Source: Streptomyces ruber (GTDB taxonomy: Bacteria > Actinomycetota > Actinomycetes > Streptomycetales > Streptomycetaceae). From it: a stretch of DNA of 64,000 nucleotides. The position numbers and the translations under genes were made by a program. Position 1 is the first letter of the stretch. Every line of letters begins with the position of its first letter. The notes beneath the pieces are model-generated. The model did not search any database. It was given only the letters and a program-made list of their open reading frames with translations, and was not told the DNA's origin. This document shows positions 8,301-17,200 of this stretch, piece by piece. Location of the stretch: contig NZ_BMQK01000019.1 in the NCBI RefSeq assembly GCF_014648075.1, forward strand, positions 1 through 64,000, given 5' to 3'.

Positions 8301-9785
8301 TCACGACGGCACGGCGGGGCAGTTGGTGCCCCGTGGTGGGACTGCCAGGTCGGCCAGGTAGCTGTCCACGGCGTCCTCCATGCACGGACCGCGGGTGACG
8401 CTGCCGTGCCCCTGGCCCTCGTAGGTGAGGAGCACGCCGCTGCGGCCGAGCTGCCGGGCCACCGAGACCGCCCACGGGTAGCCGGTGGCGGGGTCGTGCA
8501 GCGCGTTGGACACCAGGATCGGAGAGGCACCGTGTACGTGCAGGCGGTGTTGCGGGTTGGCGGTCGGCGCGCCCTGACACGCCGCCACCATGTGGAGCGG
8601 CAGCAGGTACGGCAGGTCGGGCGCGGTCCTGTTCATCATGGCGACGAGCGAGGCGTACTCCCGGTAGTCGCGCACTGGCAGGTGCCAGTCCGAGCAGAAG
8701 ACCGGGGTCGCCGGGTGCAGCGGCGCTGTCGAGGTGGGCGACGCGGGCAATGGCCTGCTCACCTCCATCCTCGCGATCGCCGTGGCCAGGCCCGCGTAGT
8801 CGGCCTCGTAGAACCTCCGGAACGCGATCTTGTTGACCAGGTCCGAAGACGACAGCGAGGTGCCCGGTTTCGCCGGGTCCTCCAGCTCGCCGCGCCCGGC
8901 CCGGGCCAGCAGGCCCTGCCAGACGGCGCGGACGTCGCGGCCTTGCAGCGCGCAGTCCGCGGCACCGTCGCACCACTTCACGAACTCCTGGAACGAATCC
9001 TGTGCCGTGGCCGCCTCGGCCTGCAGGAAGGCACGGGCGGTCGGGACGCTGTGGTCCATGACGCTCTCCAGCACCATCGCACGCACGCGGCGCGGGTAGG
9101 TCTCGGCGTACTGCGCACCGAGCAGCGTGCCGTACGAGCTGCCGTGGAAGGTCAGTTCCCGCTCGCCGAGGGCGGCTCGGAGGGCGTCCAGGTCCCGGAC
9201 CGTCTGGGCGGTGTCGAGGTGGTCGAACACCGGGCCGGTACGGGCCCGGCAGTCCGCACGGAGCCGCCTGTTGTACACCACGGTGGCGTCGAAGTCCGCC
9301 TGGCTCCTCAACTCCGGTGACGGCCGCTCGGCCAGCAGGTCGCCGGAGCAGGTCACCGGGTTGCTGCCGCCCACGCCGCGCGGGTCGAAGCCGACGATGT
9401 CGAACCTGCTGCGGACTTCGGGGCTGAACCGGCCGACACGGCCCACCACCATCTCCACCCCCGAGTCGCCCGGCCCGCCGGGGCCGAACACCAGCGAGCC
9501 GACGCGTGCGCCGGGGTCGGTCGCCTGGCGGCGGGCCACGGCCAGGTCGAGTCTCGGCCCGCCCGGGCGGGCCCAGTCGACCGGCACCGAAAGAGTGGCG
9601 CACTCGGCTCCCGGCTGTGCCGGGTCGTCACACGGTGCCCACCGCAGGGCCTCGCCGGCAGACGGCGACGCGTGGACGGCGGGAGCGGCGGCGAGGCCGG
9701 TGATGACGGCCATGGCGGCGCCCACGGCCATGGCCGTGCCCCGCGCGGGGATGCGCCGCAGTGCGGATCTGCCCCTGAACGGCAT
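8301..9785 (-). CDS. Secreted alpha/beta hydrolase, tripeptidyl aminopeptidase (S33) type
   Basis: 494 residues, the normal length of the Streptomyces SlpD/Tap-like secreted peptidases that trim tripeptides from protein N-termini. A signal peptide (1-39) has an Arg-rich start, a hydrophobic core and an AVHA cleavage site. The catalytic triad context is clear: FGPGGPGDSG oxyanion loop (100-109), nucleophile GSSYGT with Ser217, an acid region near LVSNALHDPATGY, and a late GQGHGS histidine. A TAP-like C-terminal domain follows, ending in CMEDAVDSYL. A GAGGAGG site lies 4 bp before the ATG. It is monocistronic; physiological substrates are probably extracellular proteins. Confidence 0.88.
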   Translation of the reverse strand: MPFRGRSALRRIPARGTAMAVGAAMAVITGLAAAPAVHASPSAGEALRWAPCDDPAQPGAECATLSVPVDWARPGGPRLDLAVARRQATDPGARVGSLVFGPGGPGDSGVEMVVGRVGRFSPEVRSRFDIVGFDPRGVGGSNPVTCSGDLLAERPSPELRSQADFDATVVYNRRLRADCRARTGPVFDHLDTAQTVRDLDALRAALGERELTFHGSSYGTLLGAQYAETYPRRVRAMVLESVMDHSVPTARAFLQAEAATAQDSFQEFVKWCDGAADCALQGRDVRAVWQGLLARAGRGELEDPAKPGTSLSSSDLVNKIAFRRFYEADYAGLATAIARMEVSRPLPASPTSTAPLHPATPVFCSDWHLPVRDYREYASLVAMMNRTAPDLPYLLPLHMVAACQGAPTANPQHRLHVHGASPILVSNALHDPATGYPWAVSVARQLGRSGVLLTYEGQGHGSVTRGPCMEDAVDSYLADLAVPPRGTNCPAVPS

Positions 9786-11157
9786 GGACCCTCCTCGTGA
9801 AGACAGCGGATGCGGAAGACATGCGGACCCGGCCGGGGCACCGTCGCCACGGTAGATGCACTGCCTCCCCGGTGGTGCCCCTGTCAGGGTTTTCTCCGGG
9901 TCGGGTCGGGGACCCCTCAGGGGCGATCAGGACGCAGGCCGGGGAACGGTCAGTGTTCAGGTCAGGGGAGCCCTCCCTCGCAGTCTCGGTCGGCCCGTCA
10001 GTCGCGAGGCCGAACCCCACCTGTCGTGCGGGATGTTCATCGGTTAGTTCAGTCAACACGGCGCGCCCGACTCGCCGTGTACGCGGGCGGGCGGGTGCTG
10101 CTGCGCCCGAGAAACGGCACCGCCATGACACCGGCGTTCCCTGAGATCCGGGCGGCGGCCCTCGCCCAGCTGCCGGCGGACACCGGGCCCGGCGGCGTCA
10201 TGTGACCTGTCTCCGGGTCTCACCGAGTCGCCGTCTCACGCGTACCCTTCACTGCCTCCCAGCTCACGATGAGCCGGCCGGGGCCTATTCGCGATGTCCC
10301 GTGGCTTTGCGGCCCACGGCTCTTCGCGGGGCGCTCACGCCTTCGAGGAAGCGGGGGGACGTGGGGGCGGGTTCGTCACGCTGTCCCCGACCCTCTCCTG
10401 GATCGGGCGAACTGCCAGGTCGCGCCGTGTCGGCAGGCGCCCGGCCTCGGCCGCCGCCGGCGCGCCCGGCATTTCCTCGCGGGTGAGGTCCGTGCCGTGG
10501 CAGGGGGCACCGGGCTGCCGGCGCCATGAGTCCGCCAGCGTCCCGGCGTCGAGCGCGGCGAAGCCGGTGTCCTCGACGAGCCCCATGCCCACCCGGCGGT
10601 CCCGGTCCGGTGTCGGCGGTGACGATGCTGGCGATGCGGTCCGCACTGCCAGCGGGCTTGTCGTTGGTGGCGAGCGAGTGCGGTCCGATCGCGTTCCATG
10701 CCTTGGCGGCCGGGCGGCCCAGTTGTCCGATGCCCCCGCCCGCGGGCGCGCATCCGTGGTCGGGGGGTGGACGTTCTTCGCCGGCCGGGGCATCCAGCGC
10801 ACCCTCGACGTGGTTCTGGTGGCACCCGACGTCGTGCTGGAGGTCGCCGTCGATGTCGTCCGTGACCAGGCCGGACGGTGGAGGAACCCTGTCCGCCCGC
10901 ACCGCATTCGAGCCGAGATGCATCCGATGCAAGTGCCGAAGGCCGGAGAACCGGAGTGTTGAGTCCGTCGGGCGTGATGTCGTCGGGGACTGACGCACGA
11001 CTGCAGCCGATCATTCCCGCGCGTGCGCGGTCACTGGCCGGCTCAGCACATCCCAGTGGCCGTTGCGCCCGTGGTTTCGTCGGAAATTCCTGGTCATGAG
11101 CGACCCGACACGGCTACCGTCAACGTCTCCACTCTCACGGGTCCTTGGGGGACATCC
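9786..11157. other. Gap of 1.4 kb with at most a gene relic
   Basis: No intact gene is supported. The only protein-like signal is the possible ligase fragment at 10780-10962, listed separately. The remainder contains GC-rich open frames without motifs or ribosome sites. Confidence 0.4.
10780..10962 (+). pseudogene. Possible C-terminal fragment of an ATP-dependent DNA ligase
   Basis: The frame reads VVLEVAVDVVRDQAGRWRNP, then VRPHRIRAEMHPMQVP. This resembles the OB-fold tail of actinobacterial ATP-dependent DNA ligases, where VEV...GRWRHP..LHRVRPDL precedes the C-terminus. The upstream part of the same frame has no KxDG nucleotidyl-transfer motif, so at best this is a relic. The assignment rests on about 35 residues. 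Confidence 0.35.
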
Positions 11158-11883
11158 ATGGACGTCCGCGCGCTGCGGTCTATGCCGGCACTCGGCACGG
11201 TGACTGCCGGGGTCCTGATGGCCTCCGGGTGCTCCGCGGGGCCGGCTGCAGGAACAGATACGGTGGAGCCGCCGGCGACCGCATCGGCCAAGACCGCCGT
11301 AGCGCCTCTGACGCGGGCGCAGCTGCGGGCGCTCACCTTCAAGGAGGGCGAGGTCGCGGGGGCGCACGAGGGCGGGATCGCGGTGCGGGACCCTGAGCCG
11401 AGAGAGGAACAGCGCTCCTTTCCGCCGGTGTCCGACCCCACGTGCCAGACTGTGCTCGACATCCGCGACGGGGAGCGCGCGTCGACCGTCGTCTTCCAGG
11501 TCTTCAACTGGAAGGGTGACGCCTGGGGTGGCGGCTCGACGCTTGCCGCTTACGAAGACGGAAAGGCCCGGCAGGCCTTCGCTCAGCTCAAACAGGCACT
11601 CGGCTCCTGCCGCTCGTACGAAGGCACAGGCTGGGTGGGGAAGTTCAAGTCCACGCTGACGATGGAGCAGGCCCCGGACGTCGGGGACGAAGCCGTGCGA
11701 TTCAGGGAGACCATCCCTATGGGCCCTGAGCAACCCGGGGAGCGCAACGAACAGTTCACCGTGGTGCGGGCCGGGAACACGATCGTGACGTTCCAGAAGC
11801 TGAACGTCGGTGGCAGCGCGTCCTTCCCCGCCGATCTGGTCGGCCGGCAGGTCGAGCGGCTGCAGAACGCACAGCGCCCCTGA
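11158..11883 (+). CDS. Secreted lipoprotein, hypothetical
   Basis: The start is ATG 11158 with GGGGGA 5 bp upstream; an earlier in-frame start at 11023 would place the signal peptide internally. The 241-residue protein has a short basic N-terminus, a hydrophobic stretch and a lipobox-like MASGC (Cys25; the -3 residue is Ala, which is atypical), then a Pro/Thr/Ala linker. The mature domain (about 50-240) has two cysteines (PTCQTVLD and GSCRSYEG) likely to pair, and a YEDGKARQAFAQLKQALGSC segment resembling sensor-like Streptomyces lipoproteins. Function and partners are unknown. It is monocistronic. Confidence 0.65.
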   Translation: MDVRALRSMPALGTVTAGVLMASGCSAGPAAGTDTVEPPATASAKTAVAPLTRAQLRALTFKEGEVAGAHEGGIAVRDPEPREEQRSFPPVSDPTCQTVLDIRDGERASTVVFQVFNWKGDAWGGGSTLAAYEDGKARQAFAQLKQALGSCRSYEGTGWVGKFKSTLTMEQAPDVGDEAVRFRETIPMGPEQPGERNEQFTVVRAGNTIVTFQKLNVGGSASFPADLVGRQVERLQNAQRP

Positions 11884-12289
11884 GGCCGGCTCACGCGTCA
11901 GGACCCGGCCAGAGCTCGGGGAGCCAGGCGGTCAGCGTTTTGGCCTCTGGCTGAGCGTAGCCGCCCCTTCGGGAGAACGAGACACCGGGCTGTTCCGGGA
12001 CCGTCCGAGGTGAGCCGACACCGGCCGACAAGGGCAGAAGCACACGGCGCCCGGCCCGGTCGGAGTCGTGGGCTTCCTCCGTGTCACTGGCCAGCGGGTT
12101 CCTTCGATCAGTAGGCCGGCAACTGATCGCCCCCTTCAGACCGACACCTTGCACACCGTGTGGTCCGGACATACCGCAGCCTTCATCCGTCGTCAGCTCC
12201 CGACGACATCACGCCGACGGAATCAGTGGATGGAGGTGGCTCGTCCTGCGGGGCATGCGGCTGCGCTCGAGTTGATCGTATGAGTGTGC
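11884..12289. other. Gap without a supported gene
   Basis: Short frames only. The segment before 12290 may belong to the IS3 remnant that follows, but no transposase motif is readable. Confidence 0.35.
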
Positions 12290-12650
12290 CGCCATTACCG
12301 AAGACAAGTGTGCCGAGCCTGTCATCGACGCGCCCGACGCGGCCGGCCGGACTTGCTGCGGACAGGTGGACAGCGTCAATCTCCACAGCGATCACAAGGC
12401 TCAGTACGGGTCGAAGGCGTTCGCCGACGCCAGCCACCGCGCCGGGATCCTGCGGTCCGGGAGGCGCTCGCGTCTCCGCGGACAACGCCGCCGCGGAGAC
12501 ATTCTTCGCCTCGCTCGGGCGGGATGCCCGGCCCAACCGGCGCGGCCGGCCGACGCACGAGGCTGGCTCGTGATCTTTCGCTGGCTCAGCTTCTACAGCC
12601 ACCAGCGCAGGCACTCCGCAATCGGAGCGGTTCGGGCCACGGCATGAGCA
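12290..12650 (+). pseudogene. IS3-family transposase (OrfB) C-terminal remnant
   Basis: The pieces are AITEDKCAEPVIDAPDAAG and LHSDHKAQYGSKAFADA (12292-12440, with the HSDH motif carrying the second catalytic Asp), then SADNAAAETFFASLGRD in another frame (12470-12530, with the catalytic-Glu region AAAETFF), then LVIFRWLSFYSHQRRHSAIG back in the first frame (12568-12630). This order is that of the IS3 integrase core (rve). The frameshifts, and the absence of OrfA and the upstream half, make it a relic. It marks the left flank of the metallophore cluster. Confidence 0.75.
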
Positions 12651-13038
12651 GGCCGGAACACGGCCGACGCGTGATCGCTGCCTGTCCGGGACCCGCTTCG
12701 GCGGCGCGGTCGTTCGTCCGATCGATCCCGTCGGTCGTCGCGGAGCGCCCCACGCCAAGGCCGATCCGTGCCTGAAGGCCGGACCACGCGCCTGTGAAGG
12801 GATGACCGGCAGCCGAGCCTGCCCACACCACGACGACACCCTTGGGGCACGACAGACAACTGCGTGATCCCGGCCTCGGTGCAACGGATTCGAGTGGAAC
12901 CGGGCACGGCCTCGCCACAACGTCATCGGCCCCGTGCCTCGGCTAACGCCGTCCGGAGACGTCCGGGAACCAGGACGAGAGCTCCATCAGGGATGACAGA
13001 CCCAACCGAGAGACCGAAGCGGCAGAGCGACCGAGTTA
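12651..13038. other. Gap without a supported gene
   Basis: No protein-like frame or structural RNA is seen between the IS3 relic and the promoter region at 13039. This is probably the left boundary of the metallophore cluster. Confidence 0.35.
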
Positions 13039-13067
13039 TTGAATACGACTTTCATTAAAGGTAGTCT
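13039..13067 (+). promoter_or_regulatory. Putative Zur-type box in the promoter of the upstream methyltransferase
   Basis: TGAATACGACTTTCA (13040-13054) matches the Streptomyces Zur operator consensus TGAAAATGATTTTCA at 12 of 15 positions. It overlaps a plausible promoter, TTGAAT (13039-13044) and TAGTCT (13062-13067) with 17-bp spacing. The stretch is AT-rich against its surroundings. It is weaker than the boxes at 14160 and 36291, and the methyltransferase start is 350 bp away, so a leader or unrecognised short gene may intervene. Confidence 0.45.
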
Positions 13068-13404
13068 CGGCCGGGCTTCGGCCGCTCACACGTCGGACTC
13101 ACGCTCCCCACAGGAGTGGGACCGGACGACCCGCCCCGCAAGCGGCGAGTACTGCCGGACCAGCCCGGCTGCGTGAATCCCGAGGAGGGCCGGACGCCCC
13201 GGCCACCACAGGTGCACGGCCGCGCGGTCCGCACGAGCAGCGGCCGGCATCGGGCGATGTCGGCGATGTGGACGCGGCCGCCCGATGCGACGGATCGGCT
13301 GCACCCGCGACGCCGGTCGTGCCCTCGGCCACGGCGGGCCGAAGCGCCGAGTACGCGCGCCCGCCCATCGGCGGGCGTCCTGACACCCGATCCATGGAGT
13401 GATG

Positions 13405-14157
13405 ATGAGCGACCCCTACGAGCGGTCCGCGGAGTATCTCGACATCATGATCGCCGACGCCTGGCAGCCGCTGGCTCCGGCACTGGCGGACGTATTGACC
13501 GGCGCAGAGGCGAAGACCGGAGCGGTGGTGGATCTCGGGGCCGGATCCGGCCGAGGCGTGCGCGTCATCCACGACGCACTCCCCCGGACGCCGATCCTGG
13601 CCGTCGAGCCCTCCGTCGCCATGCGCGCCGTCTTGCTGGCGCGCGTTCACGACGATCCCGAACTGCGCCGACGGGTCACGGTGATCGCCGGTGACTGCGC
13701 GGATTTCGATTGGCCCGACGGTGTGCGCGCCGTGGTGGCGCTGAACATGCTGGGGCACCTGCCTCCGGCACAGAGGCGCGCATTGTGGGCCCACGCCGCC
13801 CGGCATCTCGCCCCCGGCGGAGTGCTGGTGGTGAACATCGCTCCGCCGTTCGAGCCGACGGCCGTGGAGCGGGTGCGGATGGCCCATGTCGCCGTCGGCC
13901 AGCTGGAGTATGAGGGGTGGGCGAGCGCACGGCCCTCGGGTGCGGATGAGATCACCTGGCACATGGAGTACCGGACCCTGCGCCGGGGCCGTCCGCTGAC
14001 GCAGGCGTCGGTGGAGTACCGCTGGTGGGTGGCTCCGGAGGAGACGCTGGCGGCCGAGGCGGCCGGGGCCGGCCTGTCCTTCCGGCCGACGGGCGCCCCG
14101 GACGTCGGACTGCGGGTCCTGACGCGGATCGGCGGCAACGACCTGTCCACTAGTTGA
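13405..14157 (+). CDS. Class I SAM-dependent methyltransferase at the head of the metallophore cluster
   Basis: The ATG at 13405 fits the GGAG at 13396 best; in-frame starts at 13399 and 13402 are too close to it. The 250-residue protein has the Rossmann methyltransferase fold: motif I VVDLGAGSGRG (about 43-53), an acidic residue after strand 2 (PILAVEPS), motif II/III around VIAGDCADFDWPDG and VVALNMLGHLP, and the post-motif LAPGGVLVVNIAP. The C-terminal half (LTQASVEYRWW) probably forms the substrate lid. The stop codon overlaps the -35 hexamer of the NRPS promoter. It is likely to methylate the metallophore or a precursor, as the third stand-alone methyltransferase of the cluster; whether it makes a C-, N- or O-methyl group is not visible. 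Confidence 0.8.
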   Translation: MSDPYERSAEYLDIMIADAWQPLAPALADVLTGAEAKTGAVVDLGAGSGRGVRVIHDALPRTPILAVEPSVAMRAVLLARVHDDPELRRRVTVIAGDCADFDWPDGVRAVVALNMLGHLPPAQRRALWAHAARHLAPGGVLVVNIAPPFEPTAVERVRMAHVAVGQLEYEGWASARPSGADEITWHMEYRTLRRGRPLTQASVEYRWWVAPEETLAAEAAGAGLSFRPTGAPDVGLRVLTRIGGNDLSTS

Positions 14158-14182
14158 TTCGAAAATCATTTTCATTTAGGTT
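14154..14182 (+). promoter_or_regulatory. NRPS/PKS operon promoter with Zur-type operator in the spacer
   Basis: TTGATT (14154-14159) and TAGGTT (14177-14182) are spaced 17 bp. The spacer contains CGAAAATCATTTTCA (14160-14174), whose core GAAAAT-C-ATTTTC is a perfect 6-1-6 palindrome; 14 of 15 positions match TGAAAATCATTTTCA. Seven-one-seven AT-rich palindromes of this form are the operators of Zur, the zinc-sensing Fur-family repressor of Streptomyces, which also represses the coelibactin cluster. The site does not resemble the DmdR iron box (TTAGGTTAGGCTCACCTAA). Binding here would block the polymerase directly. Confidence 0.8.
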
Positions 14183-14194
14183 CGTCGGTGTCCA

Positions 14195-14222
14195 GCTCCC
14201 CCTGCCCCAGCAGCGGGGGAGC
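14195..14222 (+). terminator. Leader hairpin between promoter and first NRPS gene
   Basis: GCTCCCCC and GGGGGAGC form a perfect 8-bp stem with a 12-nt loop whose CTGC/GCAG ends can extend pairing. It follows the methyltransferase stop by 37 bp and precedes the NRPS start by 32 bp. It could end the upstream transcript or act as a leader structure for the operon. There is no clear U-run. Confidence 0.45.
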
Positions 14223-14254
14223 ACCTTCCTGCCCCGCGCTGCAACGGAGACCGG

Positions 14255-17200
14255 ATGAACCAGCCTGTGCCGAGCGACGACCTCCTCACCTGCGTCATCG
14301 ACTGCATAGCCGAAGTCCTCGGCACACCACCGCAGCGGATTGCTCCGAGCGGTCCGCTCGCGGCTCTGGGGCTCGAATCGTTCACCGCCGTTCGGCTGAG
14401 GCGGCGAATCCGCGAACGCACCGGTCACGACCTGCCGTTGACCGCCTTCCTCGGGGACACCGCCACCGCCCGGGCGGTCACGGACCGGCTGCTGGACGCG
14501 CAAAGCCCCGGCACCGCTTCGCCCGACCGATGTACCGGTGCCCTGGCAGGGATCCCCGCGGATCCTGCGGGGGCGCGGCGGGACGAGGAGGAGACGAGCG
14601 AGGGATTCGCCCTGACGCCGATTCAGGCCTCCTACCTGGCCGGACGGGCCGAAGGCCTGCCGCTGGGCGGGGTGGCCACCTTCTACTACCACGAGTACGA
14701 CCGCACTCCCGAGGACACGGACCCGCTCGCGGACGTGGCCCGGCTGGAAACCGCGTGGAACCGGCTGGTCGAGCACCACCCGATGCTGCGGATGACGGTG
14801 GACGACCGCGGCCTCCAGCACATCCACCGCACCCCCGGCCCCTTCCGGATCGGTGTCACCGACCTGCGTCACGAACCCGCCGGCCGGGTCGAGGAAACAC
14901 TGTCCGCCCAGCGTCGCGAACGCTCCCACCAGAACCGGCCCACCGGCTCCTGGCCGCTGTTCGACATCCACGCGACGCTGCTGCCCGACGGACGGATCCG
15001 GCTGCACGTCGGCGTGGACGTGCTCCTGACCGACCTGGCCGGCTGGATGCTGCTCATGCGGCAGTGGGGCCGCCTCGTCGAGGACCCCTCGTACCGCCTC
15101 CCCGAACCGGCGGCGCGGTTCCCCGACCTCCTGCGCGCCCGGGCCCAGGACCCCGAGTGGACCGCCCGGCGCGCCCGGGACCGTGCCTACTGGGCCGAGC
15201 GGGCTCCCTCCCTGCCGCCCGCGCCGCGGCTTCCGGTGCTGCGCGACCCGGCCGACACCACCCCGCCCCGCTTCGTGCGCTCCGCCGCCGCGCTCGACGC
15301 CGACACCTGGGCGGCACTGCGCGCCCGGTGCGCCGAGAACGCGGTCACACCGACCGCCGCGCTGCTCGCCGCCTTCGCCGTCGTACTCGGCCGGTGGGGC
15401 GCCGGCGAGCGCATATGCCTCAACACCACCCTCTTCGACCGCCCGGAGGACGCCGCCGAGGCCGAGGGCGTCGTAGGTGACTTCACCACCACCGCCCTGG
15501 TCGGCACGCCCCGTCTCACCCCCGCCGACTGGAAGGGCTTCGCCGACTACGCGGCCGCCGTCAACCACCGCTTCTGGGAGGACCTGGACCACCGGTCCGT
15601 CTCCGGCGTAGAAGTGCTCAGGGAACTGCGGACGCGGACCTCGCGACCGGGACAGCCGCTGCAACCGGTGGGCGCCCCCAGCCACCCGGTGGTCTTCACC
15701 AGCGGTGTGGGCCTCGACGCCGACGGGGAGCCCCCGGCCGCCTGGATCGGCCAGGAGGTCCACGGCATCTCCCAGACCCCGCAGGTGCTGCTCGACCACA
15801 TCGTGTGGGACGAGGGCGGACGGCTGCGCCTGGCCTGGGACGCGGTCGAGGGCGCCTTCCCCGACGGCTGGATCCCGGCCCTGCTCGACGCCTACGTACG
15901 CCTGCTGCGCACCCTGACCGAACCCACCGCCTGGCGCGACCCCTCGCTGGGCTGGGACCCCTCCTTCCGCCCGGAAGAGCCCCTGGACGCCACGCCCTTC
16001 CCGACCGCCGGCCCCCTGCTGCACGACCCGGCCGCCGACGCGGCACGCCGGCACCCGCGCCGGCCGGCCCTGCGCACCTCCACCGCGACGGTCACCCACG
16101 GCCGCCTCGCGGACAACGCCGCCGCCACCGCGGACCTGCTGACCGCTCACGGCGTGGGCCCCGGCGACATGGTGGCCGTCGCCTGCGAGAAGAGCGCCGC
16201 GCAGATCACCGCCGTACTCGGCGTCAGCGCCAGCGGAGCGGGCTACCTGCCCGTCGAGCCCTCCTGGCCGGCCGCGCGGATCGCCGCCGTCTGCGAACGG
16301 GCCGGTGTCCGGCACGCGCTGACCGGCCGGGGCGTGGGCGTCGAGTGGCCCGAAGGTGTCGTCGTGCACCGCCTGACCGCCGCGGGCCGCCCCGCCCGCA
16401 GTACCACCCGCCCCGCCGGCCCGGCGACACAAGGCTCTGTGACGCCGCGCCCGGACGATCTCGCCTACACCATCTTCACCTCCGGCTCCACCGGCAGTCC
16501 CAAGGGCGTGGAGATCCAGCACCGAGCCGCACGCGTCACCATCGACGACGTCGTCGACCGGTTCTCCATCGGCCCCGAGGACCGGGTGCTGGCACTGTCG
16601 GCCCTCAGCTTCGACCTGTCCGTGTTCGACATCTACGGCGTCCTCGGCGCAGGCGGCAGCCTCGTCCTGCCCGACCCCGCACGGCAGCGCGACCCGGAGC
16701 ACTGGCTCGAACAGGCCGGCCGCCACGGCGTCACCGTGTGGAACACCGCCCCGGCCCTGCTGGAGATGCTCGTCGAGTACGCGGAGATGGAGCCCGACAC
16801 CGCCGCCACGGCACTGAGCACCCTGCGCCTGGTGATGCTCTCCGGCGACTGGATCCCGCTGAACCTGCCCGACCGGCTGCGCCGGCTCGCCCCGCAGGCA
16901 CGCGTGATGAGTTTGGGCGGCGCCACCGAGGCGTCCATCTGGTCCATCACGTATCCCGTCGAGCGCGTCGATCCGCGCTGGCGCAGCATCCCGTACGGCC
17001 GTGCCCTGCGCGGCCAGAGTTTCCTCGTTCTCGACGAGGACGGGGCACCCTGCCCGGTCGGCGAGGCGGGAGAGCTGTTCATCGGCGGTGACGCACTGGC
17101 CCGCGGCTACACCGCCGACCCCGTCCAGAGCGCCGAGCGGTTCGCCGTCCACCCCGTCCTGGGCCGCCGGCTGTACCGGACCGGGGACATGGGCCGGTGG

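Noticed and set aside
14154..14182. Iron (DmdR/DtxR-type) operator instead of a Zur box
   Set aside because: The site lacks the TTAGGTTAGGCTCACCTAA pattern and is a 7-1-7 AT-rich palindrome. A TTAGG string occurs at 14176-14180 but has no matching half-site.
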